DNA of 64,000 nucleotides, from positions 3,906,001 to 3,970,000 of the forward strand of contig OZ245813.1 of NCBI GenBank assembly GCA_965228445.1, given 5' to 3'. Both the position numbers and the translations under genes were made by a program. Below the pieces are notes generated by a model. That model was not told the origin of the DNA, ran no database searches, and saw only the letters and a list, made by a program, of their open reading frames with translations. Below are positions 9,835 to 18,995 of this stretch, piece after piece. The DNA is from Thalassobaculum sp965228445 (GTDB taxonomy: Bacteria; Pseudomonadota; Alphaproteobacteria; Thalassobaculales; Thalassobaculaceae). Every line of letters begins with the position of its first letter. Positions within the stretch are counted from its first letter, which is position 1.

Positions 9835-12800
9835 TCAAAGCGGCTCCAGGGTGTGTTCGACCGCGCCCAGGGGCAGGTCGAAGCGGCAGACGATGCCGCT
9901 CTCCCGGAACTCCAGCTCCACCTTGGCGCCGAGCTCGTACTCCACCAGGTCGCGGATCACCCGCGTGCCGAATCCGAACTCGCTCGGTTCCGCGACCGGC
10001 GGGCCGCCGGTCTCCACCCATTCGAACAGGATCCGGTCACCCCGGGTTTCGGTGCTGGCGGTGATCACGCCGGTCTCGGTGGAGAGCGCACCGTATTTCA
10101 GGCAGTTGGTCACCAGTTCGTGGATCGCCATGCCGAGGGTCTGGGCGGCCTGGGGGTTGAGCCGGATGTCCCGCCCCCTGAAACGGATGCGATCGACCAT
10201 GTGGCTGGAATAGGGAGCGCACTCCTCGATGATCCGGGTCCGCAGGCTGGCGCCGTCGAACTGGGCGTGGCTGAGCATCGAGTGGGTCCGCGCCAGGGAC
10301 AGCAGGCGTTCGCGCAGGCTCTTCTTGAAGCTGCCGACATGCTCTTCCTTGTCGGCAAGGTTCACGATCGAGCCCATCACGGTGAGCATGTTCTGCACCC
10401 GGTGATCCAGTTCGGCGAGCAGGGTGGCGAGACGGGTCGAGCTTTGCTTCAGCTCGGTGATGTCGTAGCTCAGCCCGATCAGCCGCGGCCCTTCCGCGCG
10501 CTCGGTGAACATCTTGCCCTTGCTGACCAGCCAGCGTTCCGCGCCGCTCGCATCGATGATCCGGAACTCGACGTCGAACTGACCGCCCTGTTCCACCGCC
10601 GAGCTGAGCTGGTTGGTGAAGAACTCGCGATCCTCGGGATGCACGAACGAGAAGAACTTCTCCACGCTGGGCGGGATGGCGCCGGGTAGCAGGCCGAGCA
10701 TGGTGTAGATCCGGTCGTCCCACTGGGCCAGGTCGCTGCTCGGATCCCAGTTCCAGGTGGCGATGCGGCCGGCTTCCAGCGCCAGGCGCAGGCGCTCGGA
10801 GTTCTCCAGCAGTTGCTGTTTGTAGTTGGCGCTCAAGATCACGCCGTGCAGGACGTTGGCCACGGCCTGCACGAAGGCGATGTCGTCGTCGGAGAACTGC
10901 TTGAGCTCGGTCGAATGCACGCCGAGCACGCCCCAGGGGTCCGCCTCCGTGCCGATCAGCACGCTGATGCCGGACTTCACGCCGCTGCGCATCAGCAGCT
11001 CCGGTCCCTGGAAGCGGGTCTCGTTCGGCAGGTCGGCCACGACGATCGGCTGGCGGCTGGAGAGGGCGAAGCCGCCCTGGCTCCGACCGCCGCCGGGCAC
11101 GATGGTCGCGTTCACCTGGGCGTCGCGGAGGCCGCGTTGCGCCACCAGCAGGAAATCGTTGGTCTCCGGGCGATGCCGCAGCACCTTGGCCATGCCGCAG
11201 TTGAGGCCCTCCACCAAGCAGCGGGCGGCGGCGTCGAACAGGAAGGAGAGCGGCGCGTCGGACAGGCCGATGCGGCCGATATTGGCGACCGCGCGCTGCT
11301 GGCGCTCCCGCTTGCCCCGCAGTTCGGTCTCCCGGTACAGCTCGCTGACGTCGCTATAGGTGATGAGCACGCCCTCGATCCGGTTGTCCGAGGTGCGGTA
11401 GGGCAGGACCTGGCGGTGGAACCAGCGGCTGTCGAGGCTGCTGACATGGGCCGACAGGGTGGCCAGCGTGGTGATGCAGGTCTCCACGTCCTCGTAGAGC
11501 CGGGGGTCGTTGACCCGGACCGACAGGTCGGAGATCGGCCGGCCGATATCGGTGTCGAGGATGCGCAGCAGATCCGCGGCGGAGGGCGTGAACCGGCGGA
11601 TCACCAGCGCCTTGTCCAGGAACAGCACGGCGAGCTGCGTGCTGTTGATCAGGTTCGAGATGTCGTTGTTGACCCGCTCCAGCTCGACGATCTTGTTCTC
11701 GAGCTGGTTGTTGACCGTGGACAGCTCCTCGTTGAGCGACTGCAGCTCTTCGCGCGAGGTCTCCAGCTCCTCGTTGGAGGACTGGAGCTCCTCGTTCATC
11801 GACATCACCTCCTCGTTGGAGGCGCGCAGCTCCTCGTTCGAGGCTTCGAGCTGTTCGACAGCGGAGGTCAGCTCGTCCCGGGTGATCTGCAGATCGAATT
11901 CAAGCCGCTGGATCGCGGTCTGGTCATCCGGGGGCACATCGCTCGGCGGTTCGATCGGACGCGGCTCGCCGACATCCTCCAGATAGAGCAGCACCGCCCA
12001 CTGGTCGCTCTGCAGCCGGACCGGGTCGGCGGTGATCCGCACCGCGACCTCCTTGCCGTTGCGCCGCACCCGGTGGGCCGTGGCGGTCTGCAGCTCGCCG
12101 GTCTCGAACGCGTCCTTCAGGGCTGCCCGCATGCGCGTCCTCAGCCCGTCCAGCGCCATCAGGGTGACGTCGCGGGTCGGCTCGCCCGGCGGGAAGTCGA
12201 GATAGTCGCGCACTGGCCCGTGGAAGTAGATCGCGTCGTTGCGCTGGTTCACCAGGATGCTGGCCGGCACGAAGCGCGAGATCATCGCGTTCTTGGCCAC
12301 CTCGATGGAGGAGTGTCGGTAGGTATGCATGCGCGCGGACGCCCGGCTGTCGGAACTTCGGACACCACCATGGGCGTCCGACGACGTGTGGGGAAGAGTG
12401 AGTCGGTCACTATGTTTTTCGCCGACGCATCGGTAGATCCGCCACTCCTTCGACACCGTCGTGAAGAGCCGGTTCTGTTTGCCGGCGGTCTCCGAACTGC
12501 CGAGGAACAGGTACCCGTCCTGCTTCAGCGCGAAATGGAACATCCGCAGGATCCGGCCCTGAACCTGAGGGTCGAGGTAGATCATCACGTTGCGGCAGAG
12601 GATCAGGTCGAGCTTCGAGAAGGGCGGATCGCTCAGCAGGTCCTGGCGGGCGAACAGGATGCAATCCCGCAGCCCCTTGCCCAGCACGAAGCGGCCGTTC
12701 TCCTCGACGAAGTGTCGCCGCAGCCGGTCGGGCAGGACGTCGTTGGCGATGCTCGGCGGGAAGGCCGCCTCCCGGGCCGCGTCGACCGCGCGCTGGTCGA

Positions 12801-13887
12801 TATCGGTGGCGAAGATCTGGAAGCGCGGCTCCCGGCCCTGGCGCTCGAAGGCCTCGGCCAGGAGGATGGCGGCCGACACCGCCTCCTCGCCGGTGGAGCA
12901 GCCGGCGACCCAGACCCGGACCGGCAGATCGTCGTCGCGGTCCCGGACCAGCGGATCGATCACCGTATCGGCCAGCAGCTCCCAGGCCTCGGGGTCGCGG
13001 AAGAACCGGGTGACGCCGATCAGCAGGTCGCCGGCTAGGTTGCCGACCTCGTCGCGGTCGCGGCGCAGCCGTTCCAGGTATTCCTGCATGGTCTGGACCT
13101 GCGCCAGTCCCATGCGCCGCCGGATGCGCCGGTTCAGTGTCGCCGGACGGTAGTTGCTGAAATCATGGTCGGTCTGGCTGTGGAGCAGGCGCAGCAGGGC
13201 CTGGAAGGCGGCCGGCTCCTCCTCGCTCACCGGGCCGGTGGTTTCCGGTGCGGCGATGAAGGGGTGACCGGCGTAGCGCATCAGCAGGTCGGGCATGTCG
13301 GCGATCGGGACGACGAAATCCGCCACGCCGGCCCGGATGGCGCTGCGGGGCATCCCGTCATATTCGGCGGTGGTCGGCTCCTGGACCAGGGAGAGGCCGC
13401 CGATCGCCTTGATCTCGCGCAGACCGGCGGTGCCGTCGGACGCGGTGCCGCTCAGCACGATGCCGACCGACCGCTCGTGCACCGTCTCGGCGAGCGAGCG
13501 GAAGCAGTAGTCGATCGGCATGCGCACCCCGCGCTGGGTCACCGGGCGTTCGAGCACGATCGTGAGGTCGACGACGCGCAGGTAGTAGTTCGACGGGATC
13601 ACATAGACGGTGTTCGGTTCGATCGGCGTCTTGTTCGACGCCGTGCGGACCGGCATCGCGCTGTGCCGTTCCAGCAGTTCCGCCATCAGGCTTTCATGGT
13701 TCGGATCCAGATGCTGGATCAGCAGAAACGCCATGCCGGTTTCCGGCGGCATCGCTTCCAGGAACTGCCGGAACGCATCCAGCCCGCCCGCCGACGCACC
13801 GATGGCCACGATCGGAAACGGCAGCCGCCCGGCGGCTCCGCCGTCGTCGTTCGGCCGGTTCGCGATATCGTCCGGATCGTCGGGCAT
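9835..13887 (-). CDS. CheB-CheR-PAS-GAF-PAS-HWE sensor kinase fusion
   Basis: This is a 1350-residue soluble multidomain protein. Residues about 25-215 form a CheB methylesterase domain (IGASAGG with S32, H59, and SGTASDGT). Residues about 225-490 form a CheR methyltransferase (RPATLNRRIRRRMGL, VWVAGCSTGEEA). A PAS domain comes next, then a long coiled coil of repeated SNEEL/MNEEL units. A second PAS, a GAF and a third PAS precede a C-terminal HWE kinase, with phospho-acceptor ELDHRVQNML and the family WxE motif in FEWVETGGPPV. The CheB and CheR domains lack chemotaxis neighbours. It is divergent from a PhyR-type regulator, so a role as a general-stress kinase is inferred. Confidence 0.92.
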   Translation of the reverse strand: MPDDPDDIANRPNDDGGAAGRLPFPIVAIGASAGGLDAFRQFLEAMPPETGMAFLLIQHLDPNHESLMAELLERHSAMPVRTASNKTPIEPNTVYVIPSNYYLRVVDLTIVLERPVTQRGVRMPIDYCFRSLAETVHERSVGIVLSGTASDGTAGLREIKAIGGLSLVQEPTTAEYDGMPRSAIRAGVADFVVPIADMPDLLMRYAGHPFIAAPETTGPVSEEEPAAFQALLRLLHSQTDHDFSNYRPATLNRRIRRRMGLAQVQTMQEYLERLRRDRDEVGNLAGDLLIGVTRFFRDPEAWELLADTVIDPLVRDRDDDLPVRVWVAGCSTGEEAVSAAILLAEAFERQGREPRFQIFATDIDQRAVDAAREAAFPPSIANDVLPDRLRRHFVEENGRFVLGKGLRDCILFARQDLLSDPPFSKLDLILCRNVMIYLDPQVQGRILRMFHFALKQDGYLFLGSSETAGKQNRLFTTVSKEWRIYRCVGEKHSDRLTLPHTSSDAHGGVRSSDSRASARMHTYRHSSIEVAKNAMISRFVPASILVNQRNDAIYFHGPVRDYLDFPPGEPTRDVTLMALDGLRTRMRAALKDAFETGELQTATAHRVRRNGKEVAVRITADPVRLQSDQWAVLLYLEDVGEPRPIEPPSDVPPDDQTAIQRLEFDLQITRDELTSAVEQLEASNEELRASNEEVMSMNEELQSSNEELETSREELQSLNEELSTVNNQLENKIVELERVNNDISNLINSTQLAVLFLDKALVIRRFTPSAADLLRILDTDIGRPISDLSVRVNDPRLYEDVETCITTLATLSAHVSSLDSRWFHRQVLPYRTSDNRIEGVLITYSDVSELYRETELRGKRERQQRAVANIGRIGLSDAPLSFLFDAAARCLVEGLNCGMAKVLRHRPETNDFLLVAQRGLRDAQVNATIVPGGGRSQGGFALSSRQPIVVADLPNETRFQGPELLMRSGVKSGISVLIGTEADPWGVLGVHSTELKQFSDDDIAFVQAVANVLHGVILSANYKQQLLENSERLRLALEAGRIATWNWDPSSDLAQWDDRIYTMLGLLPGAIPPSVEKFFSFVHPEDREFFTNQLSSAVEQGGQFDVEFRIIDASGAERWLVSKGKMFTERAEGPRLIGLSYDITELKQSSTRLATLLAELDHRVQNMLTVMGSIVNLADKEEHVGSFKKSLRERLLSLARTHSMLSHAQFDGASLRTRIIEECAPYSSHMVDRIRFRGRDIRLNPQAAQTLGMAIHELVTNCLKYGALSTETGVITASTETRGDRILFEWVETGGPPVAEPSEFGFGTRVIRDLVEYELGAKVELEFRESGIVCRFDLPLGAVEHTLEPL

Positions 13888-14013
13888 GTGATCGACCTCG
13901 CTGCGGGACCTTCAGGCTCGACTGCGACGCAAGAACAGGGTGCGCGGACTGTGACGATGTCTCCGGTTTGTAGCAAGCCGCGCTTGAACCGCACAGTGCT
14001 GCAAATCAGTATA

Positions 14014-14038
14014 GGAACCGCCGTTCTTCTCGTGCGTT
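14014..14038 (+). promoter_or_regulatory. Sigma-EcfG promoter of phyR
   Basis: GGAAC (14014-14018), 16 bases, then CGTT (14035-14038) is an exact EcfG match. The phyR ATG follows 37 bases later. PhyR genes in Alphaproteobacteria are commonly autoregulated through EcfG, which fits. Confidence 0.8.
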
Positions 14039-14075
14039 GCGTATCGACGGAGAACCCTCTTCAGGAATCCCACAG

Positions 14076-14828
14076 ATGTCTAACGAGCAGGCTGAACTGA
14101 GACATCACGCCAGGGTCATGCTGTGGGATCGGGACGTCGGGGACGAGCTTTTCAGGCTCGCCACCGATCGGGCCGCCCAGGGCGACGCCTTGGCCGACAA
14201 TCAGCGCGTGGAGGCCTTCAAGCGCTTCTACCAGGCCTGGCGCGACGGCGTGTCGACGGTGGGCGCGCCGCTGTTCACCGATGCGGCCCTGTTCAGCGCC
14301 CTGCCGGGACCCGACAACCTGCCGCGTCAGGTTCTCATGCTCGTCGATTTCGCCGGGTTTCAGCTGGATCAGGCCGCCGAGATCATGGGGATCGAACGCG
14401 TCACGGCGGAGACGGCGCTGGCCAGGGGCAGGAGCCTGAACCGGGTCGATCCCGCCATGGGGTGCAAGGCGCTGATCATCGAGGACGAGTTTCTGATCGC
14501 CGAGGAACTGAGCGCCCTGGCGAAACGCGCCGGCATCGCCGAGGTGTATCTCGCCCGGACGGTGGAGCAGGCGATCCAGCTCGCCCAGGACCATCTCCCC
14601 GACATCATCTTCGCCGATTTCCGCCTGAAGGACGGCGAGACCGGCGTGGACGCCATCGAGCCGCTGCGCGAGTTCTCCGGCGCGCCGGTGGGCTTCGTGA
14701 CCGCCTATCCGCACTCGGTGCTCAAGCACTCGGTGATCCCGCCCGACTTCCTCATCCAGAAGCCGTTCCGGCCGGAGGCGGTGACCGCGATCATCGGCCA
14801 CTGGCTGGTCGAGAAGGAGATGGACTGA
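14076..14828 (+). CDS. phyR: PhyR-type general stress response regulator
   Basis: This 250-residue anti-anti-sigma response regulator has a sigma-factor-like N-terminal domain, with region 4-like LPRQVLMLVDFAGFQLDQAA at residues 82-101. A receiver domain follows (IIEDEFLIAEEL at 134-145, phospho-acceptor D181 in IIFADFRL, K229 in LIQKPF). When phosphorylated, PhyR binds the anti-sigma factor NepR and frees sigma-EcfG. The ATG at 14076 has AGGAATCCC upstream; an earlier in-frame codon at 14037 would lie inside the EcfG promoter. The usual nepR and ecfG partners are not in this window. The divergent HWE kinase is the likely phosphodonor. Confidence 0.9.
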   Translation: MSNEQAELRHHARVMLWDRDVGDELFRLATDRAAQGDALADNQRVEAFKRFYQAWRDGVSTVGAPLFTDAALFSALPGPDNLPRQVLMLVDFAGFQLDQAAEIMGIERVTAETALARGRSLNRVDPAMGCKALIIEDEFLIAEELSALAKRAGIAEVYLARTVEQAIQLAQDHLPDIIFADFRLKDGETGVDAIEPLREFSGAPVGFVTAYPHSVLKHSVIPPDFLIQKPFRPEAVTAIIGHWLVEKEMD

Positions 14829-14876
14829 CGGCCGGCGCGGACCGATGGCGATCGGACGGACACCGTCGATCGCGCG

Positions 14877-15068
14877 TCAGTTGGTGAAGTTGTCGCCGAG
14901 ATCCAGGTCGCTTGCGTGGGTCAGCCCGATGCGCAGCAGCTCGCGGATCGCCGCCGCCATGGAAGGAATCCGATTCTCGAACTGCCAGTCCTTCAACTGG
15001 TCGATTTCCGAATCCGTCAGCATCACCTGCTGTCGGACGAGACGCTTTTCTCTATGATTCTGGCTCAC
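14877..15068 (-). CDS. Small ribbon-helix-helix protein
   Basis: This 63-residue protein has an RHH-like pattern: a short strand (VRQQVMLTD) followed by two helices (SEIDQLKDWQFENRIPSM, AAAIRELLRIGL). Such proteins are Arc/MetJ-type DNA-binding dimers. It is convergent with phyR and only 48 bases from it. No toxin gene is adjacent, so it is not an obvious antitoxin. The target is unknown. Confidence 0.7.
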   Translation of the reverse strand: MSQNHREKRLVRQQVMLTDSEIDQLKDWQFENRIPSMAAAIRELLRIGLTHASDLDLGDNFTN

Positions 15069-15275
15069 GAGTCCGTCTGACCTCTAAGCGTCACCGCGCA
15101 CAATTCCGGGCGACGCCAACACCCCAGCAAGTTCCGGCTCGGAGCCCCGCCCCGTTCCGAGGCAGTGAGTTTGATCGGCAGAACTTGAATGGTCAATTGT
15201 CTCGCGCGCCGGGACCGACCTCGCCCCCGGAAGATCGCATGTTCCTAAAATTCCAAATACCCGAATGATTGGAGA

Positions 15276-15318
15276 GGCTTGCCTTTTCGGAGGCAAGCCG
15301 GCCGCCGGGATGGCGGCC
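15276..15318 (-). terminator. Tandem hairpins after dctM
   Basis: GGCTTGCC (15276-15283) pairs with GGCAAGCC (15292-15299). Immediately next to it GGCCGCC (15300-15306) pairs with GGCGGCC (15312-15318). Both hairpins lie just beyond the dctM stop codon at 15336. There is no strong T run, so termination efficiency is uncertain. Confidence 0.5.
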
Positions 15319-15335
15319 GGCCTCCGGGTCGCGGA

Positions 15336-16916
15336 CTACAGGAAGACCGTGGTGATCTCGGGCACCAGGAGAATCAGCGCCAGCACCAGAAGCTGGATGC
15401 AGATGAACGGCAGGAATCCCCGGAAGATGTCGGTCAGCGAGATGTGCGGTGGCGCGACGGATTTCAGATAGAACGCCGCGGGTCCGAAGGGGGGCGACAG
15501 GAAACTGACCTGCATGTTCACGCAGAACAGGATGCCGAACCACACCTTCACCATGGACTGGGTGTCGAGCCCGCCGGTCAGGCCGAGCTGGTCCATCGGC
15601 AGCTTCAGGACGATCGGCAGGAACACCGGCATCACCAGCAGCACGATGCCGGTCCAGTCCATGAAGGCGCCCAGGAACAGGAAGATCACCATCATCACCA
15701 GCAGCACGCCCATGGTCGGCAGCTCGTAGCCGAGGATCAGGTTGGCGACGTAGGTCGGCCCGCCGGCGATGGTGTAGGCGCCGGCCAGGGCGGTCGCGCC
15801 GAAGGTCACCCAGATGATCGTGCCGGTCGACTTGAAGGTGCGCATGGACGCCTCCTTCAAGAGCTGAAAGGAGAACTCGCCGCGCAGGAAGATCAGCAGC
15901 AGGACGGCGATGGAGCCCATGCCGGCCGCCTCGGTGATCCCGGTGATGCCGCCATAGATCGAGCCGAGCACCACGATGACGATCAGGAGCGGGGCGACCA
16001 GACCCTTGCCCTTCTCCCAGGCGTCGACGGCCTTGTCCCGGCCGACGATCAGCAGCAGATAGCCGAGGCACACGGCCGCGATCGCGGCGGCGATGCCAAG
16101 CGACTGGGCGTCGATCAGGGTGGTCTCGTCGTCGATCGAGCCGAGGGCGTGCAGGACCGCGCCGCGGACCACCACCAGGGCGGCGGCCCCGCCGATCATC
16201 ATGGCCAGCAGGCTCAATCCCATCATGCCCTTCTCGGCGCCGGTCATGTCGTCCGGCGACGGCTCGGGCAGCGGGGCCTGCTCCGGATACATGCGGGTGC
16301 GGACCAGGATGTAGATGATGTAGCAGCCGGCCAGGATGAAGCCCGGCAGGAAAGCGGCCTGGAACAGGGCGTGGATCGAGGTCTCCGTGATCAGCCCGTA
16401 GAAAATCAGGACGATGGAGGGCGGGATCATGGTGCCGAGCGATCCGGACGCGCAGATCGTGCCCACGGCCAGGTTCTGGTTGTAGCCCAGCCGCAGCATC
16501 TGCGGCAGGGCGATCAGGCCGAGCAGCACGACCTCGCCGCCGATGATGCCGGACATGGCCGCCATGACGATGGCCATCACGGCGGTGACCACCGCGATGC
16601 CGCCGCGGGTCCGGGACAGCCACATGTTCAGCGTGCCGTACATGTCGCGGGCGATGCCGGAGCGTTCCAGCAGGGTCGCCATGAAGATGAACAGCGGCAC
16701 GGAGACCAGCACGTAATCGGTGGTGATGCCGTACAGACGCTGGGCCAGGATGTTCAGCGGGCCGGTGCCGAAGGTGCCGAACAGCAGGTCGGGGCCGAAC
16801 TTGAGCACCATCACCAGGACGGCGAGGAAGCCCGAGGCGAAGCCGAGCGGCATGCCGATCGCCAGCAGGGCGAGCATGCCGAACAGCAGGATCAGTGAGA
16901 TTGTCCCGATATCCAT
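15336..16916 (-). CDS. dctM: TRAP transporter large permease (DctM)
   Basis: This 526-residue inner-membrane protein has the many hydrophobic segments of a DctM subunit, the sodium-coupled membrane carrier of tripartite ATP-independent periplasmic transporters. Family signatures seen include FMATLLERSGIARDMY, AVMAAMSGIIGGEVVLLGLI, GSLGTMIPPSIVLIFYG and, near the end, CVNMQVSFLSPPFGPAAFYL. It contains a longer central loop (about residues 215-295) than the shortest DctMs. It lies 12 bases after dctQ in the same direction, and two dctP genes lie upstream of dctQ. The substrate cannot be read from the sequence; related systems carry carboxylic acids. Confidence 0.93.
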   Translation of the reverse strand: MDIGTISLILLFGMLALLAIGMPLGFASGFLAVLVMVLKFGPDLLFGTFGTGPLNILAQRLYGITTDYVLVSVPLFIFMATLLERSGIARDMYGTLNMWLSRTRGGIAVVTAVMAIVMAAMSGIIGGEVVLLGLIALPQMLRLGYNQNLAVGTICASGSLGTMIPPSIVLIFYGLITETSIHALFQAAFLPGFILAGCYIIYILVRTRMYPEQAPLPEPSPDDMTGAEKGMMGLSLLAMMIGGAAALVVVRGAVLHALGSIDDETTLIDAQSLGIAAAIAAVCLGYLLLIVGRDKAVDAWEKGKGLVAPLLIVIVVLGSIYGGITGITEAAGMGSIAVLLLIFLRGEFSFQLLKEASMRTFKSTGTIIWVTFGATALAGAYTIAGGPTYVANLILGYELPTMGVLLVMMVIFLFLGAFMDWTGIVLLVMPVFLPIVLKLPMDQLGLTGGLDTQSMVKVWFGILFCVNMQVSFLSPPFGPAAFYLKSVAPPHISLTDIFRGFLPFICIQLLVLALILLVPEITTVFL

Positions 16917-16928
16917 GACGGCGCTTCC

Positions 16929-17495
16929 TCAGTCGGTCCGGGTGTTGGACGGATCGGTGCCGATATTCGGCATGTCGATGTCGTCCGCCGGGTCGTGGGA
17001 CTCGGGCTCCTTGTTCCAGTCGAAGATCAGGTTGGAGATCGACTGCAATGCGAGGAAGACCAGGGTGATCAGGATGAGCGGCTTGATGGTGGCCGGGATC
17101 GGCGGGTCGAACGCCGTGCCGAAGGTCTCCCAGCGCAGGAACTTGGCTTTGGCCTCGCCATAGCCGCCCCAGACGACGGCGAAGGCGAAGATCACCACGC
17201 AGAGCACCGACAGGACGTCGAACAGCTGGCGCATCCATTTCGGCGCCAGGTCGTACAGGATGAAGATCCGGATATGGCTGCGCTGCTGCAGCGCGTAGAG
17301 TCCGGCGGTCAGGTAGATGCCGCCGCCGACCCACAGGGACATCTCGTTGACCCAGAGCGTGGGGGCCAGGAAGACGTACCGCATCACCACTTCGTAGAAG
17401 ATGATGGCGACCACGAAGGCCGGCGCCCACATCGCGATCCGGCTGAAGCCCCACGTCACCCAGTCCAGCGGACCGGTCCGCTCATGCTCGACCAT
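16929..17495 (-). CDS. dctQ: TRAP transporter small permease (DctQ)
   Basis: This 188-residue protein has four predicted membrane helices, starting with MWAPAFVVAIIFYEVVMRYVF, the typical DctQ opening, then WVNEMSLWVGGGIYL and IRIFILYDLAPKWMRQLFDV. DctQ is the small membrane subunit that links the binding protein to DctM. The C-terminus is a hydrophilic tail of about 35 residues after the last helix. It sits between dctP (126 bases upstream) and dctM (12 bases downstream), so the three form one operon. Confidence 0.9.
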   Translation of the reverse strand: MVEHERTGPLDWVTWGFSRIAMWAPAFVVAIIFYEVVMRYVFLAPTLWVNEMSLWVGGGIYLTAGLYALQQRSHIRIFILYDLAPKWMRQLFDVLSVLCVVIFAFAVVWGGYGEAKAKFLRWETFGTAFDPPIPATIKPLILITLVFLALQSISNLIFDWNKEPESHDPADDIDMPNIGTDPSNTRTD

Positions 17496-17620
17496 TTCCG
17501 ACTCCCTTATACAATCGGCCGCGTTCGTCGCGGCATCTTCCGGTCATTGTGCCGGAAGAGTGCCGGCGGGCAACGCAATTGAGGCGCCGCCCGCCGGCCG
17601 GTTGGTTCAGATCCCAAGGA

Positions 17621-18646
17621 TCAGTTCTGCACGAGGCCGAGCTGACGCAGGTAGGTCATGTGGCTCTCGACCAGCGCCTTGGCTTCCGGCGTGGTCGCGA
17701 AGTCGACCCACGCGGCCTGGGCGGCGTTGCGGAACTTCTGCAGGTCCTCATCCGACCAGGCGTACAGGGTCACGCCCTTGGACTTCAGGTCGGCGGCGGC
17801 CTCCGCGTTCTTCTTCTCGAAGGTCAGTGCGGTGCGCAGGGCCAGGGACTCCATCGCGACGGACATGATCCGGCGATGGCTCTCCGGCATGGCGTCCCAC
17901 TTCGCCTTGTTGCAGGCCAGGTGATCGGACGGCATGGAGTGGAAGCCCGGATAGTTGGCGTGCTTCACCAGATCGTACAGGCCTAGGGACTGGTTGTTGG
18001 CCAGACCGGAGGCGTCGGCGCCGTCGATGATGCCGGACTCGAGCGCGGTGAAGACCTCGGTGAAGTCCATCACGATCGGCTTGGCGCCGAGATTCTCGAA
18101 GATCTTGGTTTCCATGCCCGGCGGTGAGCGGAACTTCCAGTCCTTGAAGTCATCCGCGTTGCGGATCGGCTTGGAGGAGGACAGGGATTCCTGACCGTAG
18201 ACCCACCAGCCGACGAGCTGCATGTCGAACTTGTTGTACAGCTCCTGGGCCGCGTCCATGCCGCCGCCGTAATACAGCCAGGAGAGCTGCTGATACGGGG
18301 TGGAGTAGCCGCCCATGATGTCGCCGACGAACTGGAAGGCCGGGTTCTTGCCGGTCTGGTAGGCGCCGCTGGTCATCTCGCAGTCGAGAATGCCCGTGGC
18401 CGAGGCGTCGAAGGCCTCCACCGACTTCACGACCGAGGACGAGTAGAACATCTCGATCTGGATCTCGCCGTTCGACATGGTCTGAACGTTGTCGATGTAC
18501 TGGGCGGCGAGCTTGCCGGACACGGTCTCCGGCGCGTAATGCGTCTGAATGCGCAGGCTGGTGGTCTGGGCCATGGCCGCAGTGCTGAGCCCGGCTGCGA
18601 GCAACGCAGCCGACACCGCAGGCGCAAGTTTCGCGATCATTCTCAT
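17621..18646 (-). CDS. dctP: TRAP transporter substrate-binding protein DctP, copy 1
   Basis: This 341-residue periplasmic binding protein has a Sec signal peptide (MRMIAKLAPAVSAALLAAG...AMAQ, cleavage near residue 26). Family motifs include the DctP ligand region KFRSPPGMETKIFENLGAKP, with the conserved arginine that anchors carboxylates, and FTALESGIIDGAD. It is about 94 percent identical to the protein encoded immediately upstream at 18996-20021, counting about 21 differences by eye. It lies directly upstream of dctQ-dctM and is the probable operon partner. The start has GGGAGGAACTG upstream. Confidence 0.93.
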   Translation of the reverse strand: MRMIAKLAPAVSAALLAAGLSTAAMAQTTSLRIQTHYAPETVSGKLAAQYIDNVQTMSNGEIQIEMFYSSSVVKSVEAFDASATGILDCEMTSGAYQTGKNPAFQFVGDIMGGYSTPYQQLSWLYYGGGMDAAQELYNKFDMQLVGWWVYGQESLSSSKPIRNADDFKDWKFRSPPGMETKIFENLGAKPIVMDFTEVFTALESGIIDGADASGLANNQSLGLYDLVKHANYPGFHSMPSDHLACNKAKWDAMPESHRRIMSVAMESLALRTALTFEKKNAEAAADLKSKGVTLYAWSDEDLQKFRNAAQAAWVDFATTPEAKALVESHMTYLRQLGLVQN

Positions 18647-18712
18647 CAGTTCCTCCCAATGGGTGCCGGTATTCCGGCTTTTGATCCGACCCTGTGAGGC
18701 CGGAGATATTGT

Positions 18713-18807
18713 ATCGGCGAGGGTACCTGCATTGGTTTTCCAGCCGCGCAGAATAACCCTTCAACCGACATTTCTCCGACTGTGTCGGGCAGGTGGAACA
18801 AGGTCAA
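18713..18807 (-). promoter_or_regulatory. Conserved upstream block of dctP copy 1
   Basis: Short blocks are shared with the region upstream of the other dctP copy, in the same order and similar spacing: ATCGGCGA (18713-18720), CTGCATTGGTTTTC (18727-18740), GCAGAATAAC (18748-18757) and AAGGTCAA (18800-18807). They are retained while the bases between have diverged, which suggests promoter or operator function. The exact promoter boxes were not resolved. The rest of 18647-18995 holds only this block and a hairpin. Confidence 0.5.
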
Positions 18808-18926
18808 GGCATAGGGTTTTTTATGCTCGCGCCGCGCCGTTTGGCGGTGTCTGCACTTGTCGGGAAGGCGTCGAGGCCGGGCCGGGCCGACGGGAAGCGG
18901 GCCCGCGGGCGGAGGCCGGAAGGAGA

Positions 18927-18951
18927 ACCGGCCGCGACGAGGGCGGCCGGT
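18927..18951 (-). terminator. Hairpin after dctP copy 2
   Basis: ACCGGCCGC (18927-18935) pairs perfectly with GCGGCCGGT (18943-18951) around a 7-base loop, 45 bases beyond the stop codon of the upstream dctP copy. It may separate the two dctP transcripts. There is only a weak T-rich stretch afterwards. Confidence 0.5.
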
Positions 18952-18995
18952 ACAGTGTGTCGGAGGGGCCGGTCAGCTCCCGCTGATCGCCGGGA

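Noticed and set aside
10813..13038. 741-codon plus-strand frame opposite the HWE kinase
   Set aside because: Mirror of the conserved kinase gene with no family-like motif; composition typical of GC shadow frames.
13888..15068. nepR or ecfG gene beside phyR
   Set aside because: No frame with NepR or ECF sigma features is present; the small gene at 14877-15068 is a ribbon-helix-helix protein.
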